This document shows positions 12,086 to 22,156 of a DNA stretch of 48,084 bases, one piece after another. The notes under the pieces were generated by a model. It ran no database searches, was not told the DNA's origin, and was given only the letters and a program-made list of their open reading frames with translations. This DNA comes from Sphaeroforma arctica JP610 (Eukaryota; Opisthokonta; Ichthyosporea; Ichthyophonida): assembly GCF_001186125.1 (NCBI RefSeq), contig NW_014040358.1, positions 1,389 to 49,472 of the forward strand, written 5' to 3'. Position 1 is the stretch's first letter. Each line of letters opens with the position of its first letter. The position numbers were made by a program, and so were the translations under genes.

Positions 12086-12950
12086 TGTGAAGATGGCAGA
12101 ATGTGAAGAAGCTATGAATGCGTAAGTCTTAAAAGTTTAAACCCGTAAAGAATAAAAATTATTACCTCTAATCCTCACCTCCGATATATAAAGATGTACA
12201 ACTATAATCTTCATCTCTCTCTGATCATAACCTCTGATCCTCATCTCCGAGATATATAAATGTACAACTATAATCCTCATCACTAATCCCCACCTCTAGT
12301 CCTCGCCTCAGTAGCGACTTTCTCAACTTCTTCAAGTTGGCGCAATCCATGGACCCTAATATGTATGTACGCTCTCTGCGCGACAAAGATACTAACGTTT
12401 TAAGACGCGTTCTATGGATGACTAATACAATGCGTAAAAATTACCAAAAGTTTGGTCGTATAGTCAGTATGAATGCCCGCCATACGGGAAACGACAATTG
12501 GGGGTGGCAGATATTGATATTGGTAGGGCTGGGCAACGACGGGAAGATCAAGTACTTCGGTGCTATGCTTTTCTATCTGGAGACGAAGGAAATATTCAGA
12601 TTTGTATTAGATTCTCGTCAGAAGCTTATGGGCCAGAGGACGCCGTTGAAAACTCAGATAGTTTTTGTCGACAGTTCTTTAAACCAATCCGACATTAGAG
12701 AAGGTCAGTTCTATTTCGCAGATATGTACCACACCAAGCAGAGTATCAGTAATTATCTTGGTAAGTACTTGAGTGCGAGGGTGGGATTAGCGGGGGACAA
12801 AGCTTTTTGCCAAAAACTCAAGAAAGGTGTCGCCATTACCTTTACATTGCTATCAACATACTGTCAGGAAAGAATGCTGCTACAGGGGTGAAATCCTTGA
12901 ATAAGATGTGCCAACACATGTGTGACTGAGGTATAGCTGTGTAGCATCTA
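12086..12950 (+). pseudogene. MULE transposase fragment
   Basis: The main frame runs 12313-12890 and reads FFKLAQSMDPNMY, RRVLWMTNTMRKNYQKFG, IVSMNARHTGNDNWGW, GNDGKIKYFGAML and ETKEIFRFVLDS, then VFVDSS and YFADMYHTKQSISNYL. This is the order of the MULE RNase H-like core. The family has Asp in the 'MDATY-TN' motif; here it is Asn (SMNARHTGND), so the first catalytic residue is lost. VFVD probably holds the second Asp. An upstream coding piece (KMAECEEAMNA, ending at 12120) is followed by GTAAGTC, and CTCAG at 12307-12311 is a good acceptor, so an intron of about 190 bp is likely. After 12830 the protein-like reading continues in the +1 frame (CRHYLYIAINILSGKNAATG). The catalytic third acidic residue was not found. 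Confidence 0.6.
12164..12285. repeat. 66-bp tandem duplication inside the MULE intron
   Basis: Two diverged units starting ACCTCT(A/G)ATCCTCA at 12164 and 12230, each containing ATATATAAA and TGTACAACTATAATC. Noncoding, between the likely donor at 12121 and acceptor at 12311. Confidence 0.8.
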
Positions 12951-12956
12951 AGGACT

Positions 12957-13244
12957 AGATTATCAAAAATCCAATCCGAATCCCAAAACCCAGAATCATG
13001 AAATATTGAGTTTTGGAATTAGGATTCAAACATTCCTAATGTTGGAGTCATCAGAAATATTAGCGGTAGAACCGGTAAGGTATACCAGGGCTCCGCGTGC
13101 GAGCGAAACACTCCCATAGAACCCTGAGTCTAGTGAATTAGAAAACACAAATAAAGACTCAGTCCGATTCTCTCAGACTAGGGACTTTCCTAGCTGATAT
13201 AACCGTACTTGAGAAGAGGTCTATTGCATCCTTTGGCTCGTACT
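12957..13244 (+). repeat. LTR-like dispersed repeat, copy B
   Basis: Reverse-complement relative of 9506-9785 (landmarks listed there), about 3.2 kb away. It contains TGTTGGAGTCAT, a common copia LTR start, a GGTAGAACCGGTA block and an AATAAAGACT polyadenylation-like site. It directly follows the truncated MULE. Probably a fossil solo LTR. Confidence 0.65.
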
Positions 13245-15888
13245 TTTCAGCTTCTCTCCATACTCTACATTTTTTTCTTCGATTTCCTTACTTAGATAAG
13301 TCAAATAAGAACAGAACTCACATATGGTAATATGGTATGGAGCATTCAGTGAGTGAAAGAAAATGGTCACCTAGAACCGTTTACTTTATTAAGCACTATT
13401 ACGGAACAAGTTTGAAGAAACAATATAAGAGCGGAGACGAGACCACAGCCAGGAGGCAGGCAAGAAGCTGAGAAACAACACTCAGCTGGTAGGAAAAAGA
13501 GAACAAAGGAAGGCAAGGAATAAGTAAGAAACTGACGCACGTTCTCCACTGCCATTCGATAATAACAAGGTCAGTTTTTGGGAAGTTTCAAGAAGTGTCT
13601 CACAGTTTGTAGAGAAGAAACACCCAAAAACTGTCAAGGTGATATAATTATCAATGTTGGGGTGAGAATTAAGGAAAAAGTATCATTAGTGATTTTCGAC
13701 CAAGAACATTCAGTAGGTCATAACACATCCCAAAAAAAAGTGAAGAGAGACCTTTGTCTAATAAATGATACTAGCCCTAGCATTAGTATAACGATATAGA
13801 ATATCATTACATTAACCTAGTCAAAGTATATGAAGGTAAACAAGTGAAGTGAGGTTCAGACACTCATGCTAGTAGGGTAGCAAGAAGCATCTTTCAAGCA
13901 TATATGTATAAGCACAAAAGATCATTGAATTTATCCGAGCATAACATTTAAAAAATTAGTAATGCAAAGCAACTGTTAATCACTCAAGACTTAGTATTAG
14001 TAAGAAGAACAATAAGGCTTAGTATGAATAAGAAAAGCAATAGAAACTAAGAGTGTTCAACAATCTCAAAGGCACAAGATATCTGGGTGAAAAATAAATG
14101 TGCAGGGCAATTCACCCGCAAGAACATTTAGCATCAACAAAGCTTGGATCAACGAGCAAAAGATTGAGACCTACGAGCATTAGAATAAAATGCGGGATTG
14201 CACACTAAAGAAATAATGCCTCTCGTGAGCCCTAGGCACAAGAAACACTCGATCAAATACGAGTCTTCAAAGGAAAATACCTCGGAAGAGATTTCAAGTC
14301 ACATCTTGTAGTAATTAATATAAGGGCGTATACTACAAGAGGGGCTAAGGGGTAAAAGTGCCACCAAGGATAACCAACAGTAAAAGAGGTTTATAAAATA
14401 TTATCAAAAGATTCACAGAGTCCAGACAACAGAGTCGACAGGTTTCAACCATAAACAGAGGAAATCATCTTATAACACAATGCATACCCAATCGTATAGT
14501 GCACATATAATAGTATAAAAAAGGTACAAATATCCTTCACGAACAGTGGGGAGAAACAAGGGAGTCTCACAAGAAACGATAAAGGGCACAAAGTGTTAGA
14601 GTGCAATGTAGTAGACTTTAAATAAAGTGCAAATGTATGTATTTATTTCTGACCTCACCTTTGGTTATATAACCTAAGGTGTTTGTGCTAGTGTTCAGCC
14701 GCTTGGGCTGGCCACGGTAAAAACTCATATGGTCAGTATGAGAAACCTTATGCAGAACACTTTAACACTTCGATGCTATTCTATTTCAACTTCTTGCAAC
14801 TAAATCTCATGCTGATCACATGATGTCTTTCCTGCATAGGTTGCGACTCATATAGAACCGCAGCTATTTTTAGAATGCTGCGGTCGACAGGCTTAATCCA
14901 CTCTCGAAAATCGGTTGAGAAACTTAATCTGCTATCGGAAGTCGATTAAGTAATAACTCAAATCTTGGGAGTAATTTAAGCAACTTGATTAGCTCTAGGG
15001 AGTGAGCTAACTCTGATAACTTAGCTCTCGAGAGTGAGTTAACTCTGATGACTTCCATAAATCAAAGAGGGTTTCTTGCTGTAAAATCTGGCCTGAGACC
15101 TGTAGTCTCTCACAAAGCACTATAGAACATAGGGTACAAACGTTTCTGGAACTAGATCAGACCCAATACGAGATTAGTGACATTGAATTAGGAAATAGCT
15201 CAAGACACACATAATAAAGTTTATAGGGACAATCCAACCCGTAACTATACATAAACAAAGCACCAACGACCCGATTGAGTATGCTAAATACTGAGAACAA
15301 TCAAGAAAGGTAGCTTGGACGTCTAAATCAATAAGTGACATCGAAATCACTCAGAACATTGAATCAGAATCAGAGTACGATATACTTAAGCACAACAATT
15401 CTTGAGGGATATACCAACCCATAAGAACACACAAACCAAGGATAATACAATTCATAAGAAAGCATAAACAAATCAACGAACACTTGATTGAGTACGCTGA
15501 GTATTATTAAAACAATCAACAGATGTGCATGGTGGCATTCAAATCACGAGAATACATACTAGTTGCCACACATGGCATTAAAAGAAGTACAATGAGCAAG
15601 TACAAGCTTAACAACACAATCACACCAGAGTGAAAGTAAACGAACTTTCTATAGGAATAAAAGCATTTATATCCCACCATATACAAAAAGGAAGACGTAC
15701 ACACAGCACATTACAAACAAGTACACATGTATAACGCAAGGACACATGGCAATAAGTCAGTTCGGGACAAAGACACATAGTACGATATCACACATGAGAA
15801 GTGTAATATACTAAACAAGTGAGGTCAAAGAGACCAAATATCACAAGTGAGTTGATAAGTCCGAACGTCTCAAGTGTTGTCAACAGGA
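13245..15888. other. AT-rich noncoding stretch with decayed short repeats
   Basis: No open frame over about 75 codons looks real and no protein family was recognised. Near 14885-15060 there are imperfect units around CTCTCGAAAATCGGTTGAG, CTCTAGGGAGTGAGCTAACTC and CTCTCGAGAGTGAGTTAACTC, which form a small minisatellite. The last part (15835-15888, GTCCGAACGTCTCAAG) resembles the minisatellite found beyond 18823. Confidence 0.6.
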
Positions 15889-16009
15889 TGTGGTCAGAAT
15901 ACAAGTACTTAGGTTTTAGTTGTTTATTTTAGTTATTATAGTTTTTTTACAGTTTATCAGAATAATCTGATAACCCTTGTTTTTGCTGACTATTACAGCA
16001 CATGTCTTA

Positions 16010-16028
16010 TGACTCACTTTTTGAGTCA
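16010..16028. promoter_or_regulatory. Paired AP-1/Gcn4-type sites in the LTR
   Basis: TGACTCA at 16010-16016 and TGAGTCA at 16022-16028 both match the bZIP consensus TGA(C/G)TCA. They are five bases apart and can also pair as a short stem. In the right LTR the first site is kept and the second is changed by one base. Binding is inferred from consensus only. Confidence 0.45.
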
Positions 16029-16056
16029 CTGATTTTACAATTACTAATAAATGAAC

Positions 16057-16087
16057 AACGTCTCCCTCTCTACGGAGGGAGAACGTT
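16057..16087. other. LTR hairpin
   Basis: AACGT-CTCCCTC pairs with GAGGGAG-(A)-ACGTT around a six-base loop: 12 paired bases with one bulge. The same hairpin is in the right LTR (about 18759-18790). It could be an RNA structure near polyadenylation or packaging signals; an AATAAATGAAC stretch sits just before it. Confidence 0.65.
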
Positions 16088-16249
16088 GCGATACAGTTAT
16101 TGAAGCGTTCGTTTACCACGGAAGTTGTGAGTTTATTAGTAATTAGGAAATAAGCTACCTTATAATAATTGAATGAATTTTATTAGATTTTTCTACAGGA
16201 ATACGACGAACGGAGAAAGAGAACACCGATTGTTATAGTAGCGGAAGTA

Positions 16250-16600
16250 AGATGGCGCGACAAAATGACGAAATCTTTCAGAATCTACCCGCGGTAGAAG
16301 ACGATAGTGGGTACACAAGTAGTGACGCTAGTGCCACAATGCCATCATTGATGTCGAGTAGTGGCAGCGAAGAGGAAGAGACGCCGAGACCAAACGATCA
16401 GCACGACCGATGGAATCAGCAAAAGGAATCTGAAGTGAACAATGGACGCTTCAGGCTCAATAGAATCAGTATGGCTAGACAGCTCGAACGTTTCAGGCTT
16501 CCTAGACAGGTATCTAACTTTACTGTGGCTCCAAGAACGGAGGCAAACAACGACACTACGACCGAACCCAAGGAGCCCACGACCGAACCCAAGAAGTAAT
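16250..16600 (+). pseudogene. Gag-like acidic N-terminal part
   Basis: Begins about 130 bases inside the left LTR with ATG-GCG-CGA. It encodes a Ser/Glu-rich acidic stretch (SSGSEEEETPRPND), a basic segment (RLNRISMARQLERFRLPRQ) and Thr-Glu-Pro repeats (TTEPKEPTTEPKK). Composition and position suit the start of a gag-type gene. There is no recognisable capsid fold, and it is part of a broken element. Confidence 0.45.
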
Positions 16601-17719
16601 CAAATCAGGAACAGACATCTGAAGTACAAGAACGAAATGAGCAGGACAAGAAGGGCCAAACGGCCAAGACGAGGGTCCAGCCAGACGATCAGTTAAGTAG
16701 AAACAATCGTGCAAAATAGTTCGGTGATTATATGTTGTAGAAACAAATAGTATGGGTGAAATTGTGGGTTAAATATCGAGTTAGAACCCTATTCTGGAAA
16801 TATTTTTGGTTAGAGGATGCTCAGTAGAAACTGCGTTAGAGAAATGGAACCAGTGTATATAGTGAGTAAGATCTAAGGGGTTGTATGCATAGAAGCAATC
16901 GGGAACAGAATTAGGAATGTTGCTCCTACGGTAGATGGGGCAGGTAGATATAATACTACAAGAAATACGTCCTAACTCTAGGCATAGACAAAGGGAAGAG
17001 TTAGGTAGTTCGCAGTGTCCCAGTTAGAAGATACTGAAAGGGACTAAAACGAAGGTTAGAAAGCAAGTAAGGACATAAAGAATAAGTCAGCGTAAACAAT
17101 TATAGATGTACACTATGATATCATAAGCATAGTACGTTACTAACGTGGTATGAGAGATTCTTCTTGACGAAATTGAGAGATCGAAGGGGTAGAGAGTATG
17201 TACATATTTAAATGGTACCCAGGTATATTGAACAAAGAGGTTAGCAATAGGATCGTGGAACGATACTGTAAATCAAAGAACCACCTTAGAAGTTACAGTA
17301 CATAGACAAGGACGATATCTGGTAAACTAGGGGATGCGAGGTAAGAATTATAGTGCACAGTTAGAATCCACAGAGGCACTAGGAACTACTTGTCTAAGCA
17401 TAACTTTGTGTCAGAGATGCTCGAAAGAAAGTACCAAGCAGGATCTAGATGTAAACAGAGGGGTCCGTAGGGCACGACAGGCCGACAATAGGCAGTTACA
17501 TATCGATAACCGCAACGGCACATGCAGCTGCACAAGGGAGCAAGATTAGCAAAGGAAGGGGAGTAAAGCGAGAGAGGTGGAGCTCTCTAAGGAGCAAAAG
17601 TATGTCGCCGAAGAAGGATGTGACTACACTAGGAGGTTGGAGTAGCACCCAAAGAGTGTAGGGTGAACCCGACAAGTATTTCATCGAAGGATATACGGCA
17701 CCATAGTCTGCTGGAGGCA

Positions 17720-18660
17720 TGAGCAGGATTCGTGTACTAATGTGCCACTCTGAAAAGGAACGTAGTGAAGGGTACGGAATATATCTTTCCGGGCAAACAG
17801 TGTCGAGACTTGTTGAGATGAGAAATGATCTCTATGACGGAGAAATATTTATACCCGACCTATTTCGAGGACGTTTACATACATTTCCAATCCTCCCCAC
17901 GCTAGAGTCCCGTCCAGTGGAAAATCGTCCGGTACCATCACCTCGTACATGGCCCGATTGGCCCTCGAATAGATACCACCTCCACAACATCATGGAACGG
18001 GACACGAAGGGGGCTCTACTGGATGTTTTTAAGAAGGCGCAAATCGCAAGGTTAGATGAGAGTTGGAGCCTTACATGGTTTCACTATCTTACTTTAAGGC
18101 TGAGAAGTTAACATTAGATTACATACGTGACAACTCTGAACGATTGAAGATGTGGACGCCACAACTACAAATCGAACAGATTTGCTCGCACGAGACTCAA
18201 GCCACTGTTGATCCCACGTTTCGTAAGCTTGCCAAGGGCCACAACCGCAACATGCACACCCCTATTATGGAACAAATGACACAACTCATGGAGAACTACA
18301 GGAGGGCACGTGAACGATGCCAGACGGAGGCAGACTTCCAACAGAATTTATTAAACCACTGCATTGTTCAACTGTTGGAGGAAGCTCTCAACGGCCGTAC
18401 GTATGAACGCACTCTACAATTGCATCCCAAATGGTAGTTAATCAAGACTCACGAGCTTCTACAGTTGTTGGGTCCCGACATTCAGAACGCACAGCAGCGC
18501 ACTGCGGCGCGACTCCAGAACCGGAATAATCGCGAAGGTCCACCAAGTAATGGGGCTCGTGACTACACCAATAGCCGCCCTAACCCACAGACGGTTCGAC
18601 GACAGTCACAGAACTGGGCACAGCGACCCCAGCCGACATTACCTACAACGTGTGCTGGAT
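17720..18660 (+). pseudogene. Gag/capsid-like region
   Basis: Frames over this stretch give a helix-rich protein-like sequence. Landmarks are DYIRDNSERLKMW, ETQATVDPTFRKLAKG, MEQMTQLMENYRRARERC and FQQNLLNHCIVQLLEEAL, followed by a basic Arg/Asn/Gln-rich tail and a CAGC Cys pair near the 3' end. This suits a capsid region followed by a nucleocapsid-like tail. No exact family is assigned, and the region is broken. Confidence 0.45.
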
Positions 18661-18692
18661 GTCGGGCACAAGCACCGCCAGGTTCACGTCAT

Positions 18693-18823
18693 ATTTTACA
18701 GCACATGACTTATGACTCACTTTTAGAGTCACTAATTTTACAATTACTAATAAATGAACACCGTCTCCCTCTCTACGGAGGGAGAACGTTGCGATACAGT
18801 TATTGAAGCGTTCGTTTACCACA
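18693..18823 (+). repeat. Right LTR part of the pol-less element
   Basis: Matches the inner part of the left LTR from TTACAGCACATG to TTTACCACA with only a few base differences over about 125 bases, so the insertion is fairly recent relative to the other repeats here. Confidence 0.8.
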
Positions 18824-18990
18824 AGGATAGGACATCTCAGGTGATATCACAATCACGAAAGTTCGGTACAGGACCGAACATTCACAGGTGACGTCAATAA
18901 GACTGAACATCCATAGGGGACGTCAATAAGACCGGACATCTTTGGTAACATCACTAGGACCAAACATCAAGCTAATATCACTTACATGAG
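18824..18990. repeat. Degenerate minisatellite of about 30 bp (insertion target)
   Basis: Units such as GACCGAACATTCACAGG, GACTGAACATCCATAGGG, GACCGGACATCTTTGG and GACCAAACATCAAGC alternate with GACGTCAATAA. Similar units lie left of the LTR element at 15820-15888, so the element split this array. Confidence 0.75.
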
Positions 18991-19251
18991 AAAATACTTT
19001 CACATATGACAAAATAAATACTAGTAAGTCCACACGTGACTAAATAAGCCTGACTAACAAACACTACCTAAACCTTCTCAAACACAGGAAGGAACGCAAC
19101 AACCTACTGCACCACAAAGAAAGGTAAACACTTCCCACGGAAGTACAGCAAAGCGTGAGAACGACAAAAGTAAGTAAGATAAATTACTTTTTTTTTACTT
19201 ATACAATTTACCAGCAAAGACAAGGGGGTGAAGTGCGTATTCGCACAGAAG

Positions 19252-19329
<78 letters not shown>

Positions 19330-21285
19330 AGATACATATATTTATATAGATATATCTTGTAAAACAATATATTTAGAGTTACTTCAAGAGGTACGTGCAG
19401 TAGGTACGTGTATAGGTATTCATCTTTATCCACATATGTATTTTAGTTGTCGGACGATACTGTTACATAGATAGCCAGGCGTACGTGAAGGTATGAATAT
19501 TTAGTAGAGGTGCCTATAACATTGTACGCGTATATGGGGAGTGAGAGGTGGATGTGCCAGATTAGTATATACGTGTTGTTACATATATATATATATCGAT
19601 ATAGTTGTGTACTTAAAATATATCTACCTATACATGAATATGTATAAAGGCGGAAGCTAGATATACTTATTATATGGGTACAAAGGTTTATATGTACAAC
19701 ATGGTATTCCAGTTGACTTGTCTTGACACGAAACACATCTATATGCGTGAAAACAGGCATTGGACTATTAGGTCTCGTTTATAGCATTGCTTCTACGTGC
19801 TGCGGCATGATACTGACACGCCCATGCGCACTATAAATGCACCGTACGGCATATCTCGCGAATTAACACCAACGAATATCTACGCCATACATATATACAC
19901 GTACATATAAATATATACGTGTATGTGTTCATTGGATATATGTATACATGTACATGCTCGAGTATATATGTATACATACCAGCGTACATCTAGTCGAGTA
20001 TGTTATATTCAAATATATATATGCGGATAAGTACGCCCACATTATATATATAGGTGTGGGTGAATGTATGTATTTTTCAGGTCTAGACGTGAGGAGCGAT
20101 CTGATTCGTTAGGAGGCGAGTCCGTTGAAGTAAACATAGGTGAATGGCTCTTGTAGATGAACGTGTTGATGTGCAAGCATATATCTTAGATGATATATAT
20201 ATATATATATATATACTATAGTTGTATGCGTACTTATACATGTACATGTGTGCGTGTGTTTAGGTAAATAAACAAACAGATGTGTGTACACCTATGTGAT
20301 GATGTGGATGAGTAGGATAGATATACATGTACAAGAATAGGATATGAGCACCTGTCCCAGGAAGATCACCGTGCCTATTAGGGTAAGGGGGTTGCACGTT
20401 CTAGCTGTATGTTGCCGAACCGCATACTGTATCCGTAGGTGATACAAGAGTGTATCAATTATCGCCGAGCTATCCGCAGTACATATTAATGGTTGTGAAG
20501 CGACACATTGGTGTCGTGCTGTATTCCGGTGCAATGCCGCACTAAGGTGCGATGCAACATTGTGTGAAGTGATATGCTGCGCTGTAATGCCACATATCTA
20601 TAGACTGTGAAACACTGGCTCCACGTCGAGTCTCGTGGTGGAGAAAAGTCGCTTGGATTCATAGTATGTCACGAGGAGGCGGGTGTAGACTCCTTGTTGT
20701 CTATGGATATGATCAACCAGTAGTCGTCGTTTGAGTTCCCACGGTGTATAGTTGCTATAGGTATTTCGGTTCCTGCGACCGTTGATGAGACGAGCTGCGG
20801 GAGAGCGCATTTGACTAGCAAGCGATCAATGAAAATAAATATGCACACGCGGTAGGAACTCTCGTCGCCCGATAAATATCGGTTGAACTACAGATGAGTT
20901 ACATAGGCGTAAGGTAGCATTATTACACGGGGTAAGTTTCCGTGTGCGAGTTGACTCTTGTAACGCTATAATGTTACATCTTCATTCAATGTATCTGATG
21001 CGACCAGTCGAGATAACTACAAGTCAGTTGATAGTGAGTCATGTGCCCTGCGGCAAATTGCTGCGATGGTTGACCAAAGTGTGTGTACTATTCAACATTC
21101 GAGTGACCTAATAGCTGTCCGTCAACTCTCGTAGCTAGTGGCATCGATTGAGTTTATCATGTCTGTTTAGTATGCGAGCGAGAATTCTTGTAAACTCACG
21201 TGACCGGAAGATATCAATTGAGTTCACACAGACACCTGCGAGTGATTGGAGTTGTTTTAGATACAATCACGTGGCACACTCAGTA
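18991..21285. other. Intergenic, AT-rich, no recognisable gene
   Basis: Contains microsatellites (19255-19330 and 20190-20216) and many TATATA/TACATG patches. A TGTCGTGCTGTA / GGTGCGATGCAAC word repeat lies near 20500-20590. Short frames of up to about 110 codons are Tyr/Ile/His/Thr low complexity. A 70-codon - strand frame at 20598-20810 (PWELKRRLLVDHIHRQQ) looks more protein-like but has no known relative. Confidence 0.55.
19255..19330. repeat. (AT)n(GT)n compound microsatellite
   Basis: About 50 bases of TA followed by about 22 bases of TG. Confidence 0.95.
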
Positions 21286-22053
21286 TGTAATAGCCGGGCC
21301 TCCACATTAGACTCTATGATATAAACGTACTCTTAAGCAGTACGTAAACCATAAACGTACTCTTAATAGTACAAGGAACTTAAGTTTCCTAAATGGGTTT
21401 TAACGGTTTTATTAATTAATACCTTTTCACTTTTACATATCAGATATTTGGACAAGGCCATTAAAAGGCCCCAGTAAAATACCAAACATATGATTTGGTC
21501 TAGTTCTATTGATAGAACTATATTTACTTTCCAAATCTATTTATATCTGAATACTTCGGTAGTGAGATGGCTCAACCGAACATAAGTTTCTAGGACTATT
21601 AGCGTTGCTTAGTTTATCATCCGTTCAACCAACCAGATGTGCCAGTTGGATGAAGGCTAAGTCGGTAATTCTTGATAAGTGGCAAGTTATTGGTTAATTC
21701 AATAACTATGGACATCAGGAGTTATTTTTCTTTTTTCTATTCTTTTTTTCTTCTAAAGATAGGATTTTATGAGTCTCTCGGATTCGCCCCAACGAAACAT
21801 ACCTTAGTTTCTAATAAAGTGACACCGAAACACCAAATAAAATCCCTTCGGCGAAAACAGTACTGAGAGGAATGTGTATTGGCAATGTCTCAGCCTCAAA
21901 ATCCCTCAGAGTATTGCTGTTTTCACGAGGCATACCTAACTTTACCAAAAGACTCGTTTCGTTTATTTACTTCGAATTTCACGATACTTAGACTTAACCT
22001 ATGCGTTTAATTACTCTAAGGCGTTAATATCGCCTTGATAGACCGAATCTTAC
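21286..22053 (+). repeat. Left LTR of the gypsy element
   Basis: Direct repeat of 28263-29033; starts TGTAATAGCC. Contains a doubled AAACGTACTCTTAA motif near the start and a pyrimidine tract around 21727-21755. The right boundary is uncertain by a few bases, since the copies diverge just after GAATC. Confidence 0.9.
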
Positions 22054-22156
22054 CCATTTTAAAGTTAGCAAAGGTATTAACTACTTAGACTACTTGAACG
22101 TAAAGGTAGATTTTTTATTCCTTAAGAGAAAAAGACTGAAGCCATAAGTTAAGACT

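Larger units (their letters stand above)
11182..12956 (+). mobile_element. Mutator-like DNA transposon (MULE) with OTU domain, decayed
   Basis: A charged linker (11182-11440, rich in Asp/Lys/Gly) precedes an OTU-type cysteine peptidase fragment and then a MULE transposase fragment, all on the + strand and in the order known for OTU-bearing MULEs. The reading frame changes at least three times and there are in-frame stops, so the element is dead. Its 3' side ends where an LTR-like repeat begins (12957), so that insertion or a deletion probably removed the rest of the transposase. I could not find terminal inverted repeats or a target duplication. Confidence 0.65.
15889..16120 (+). repeat. Left LTR of the pol-less element (about 230 bp)
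   Basis: Starts TGTGGTCAGA and ends TTTACCAC. It contains paired TGACTCA/TGAGTCA sites (16010-16028) and a strong hairpin (16057-16087). The same end structure recurs at 18693-18823 and, more diverged, at 29777-30003. Confidence 0.75.
15889..18823 (+). mobile_element. Short LTR element with gag-like but no pol sequence (fossil)
   Basis: The right end (18693-18823) is a direct repeat of the inner part of the left LTR (15889-16120), with few differences. Left LTR starts TGTGGTCAGA and the LTRs end TTTACCAC(A), giving TGTGG..CCACA termini. Flanks suggest a short target duplication (AGGA before 15889, AGGAT after 18823). The interior encodes gag-like but no protease, RT, RNase H or integrase, so it resembles a non-autonomous LARD/TRIM-type element and may have moved with help from a full relative. 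It is broken in several places, and the right LTR lacks its first part. It sits inside a minisatellite. Confidence 0.7.

Noticed and set aside
20598-20810. 70-codon - strand frame, fairly protein-like
   Set aside because: No known relative, no splice context, short; only noted within the intergenic entry.
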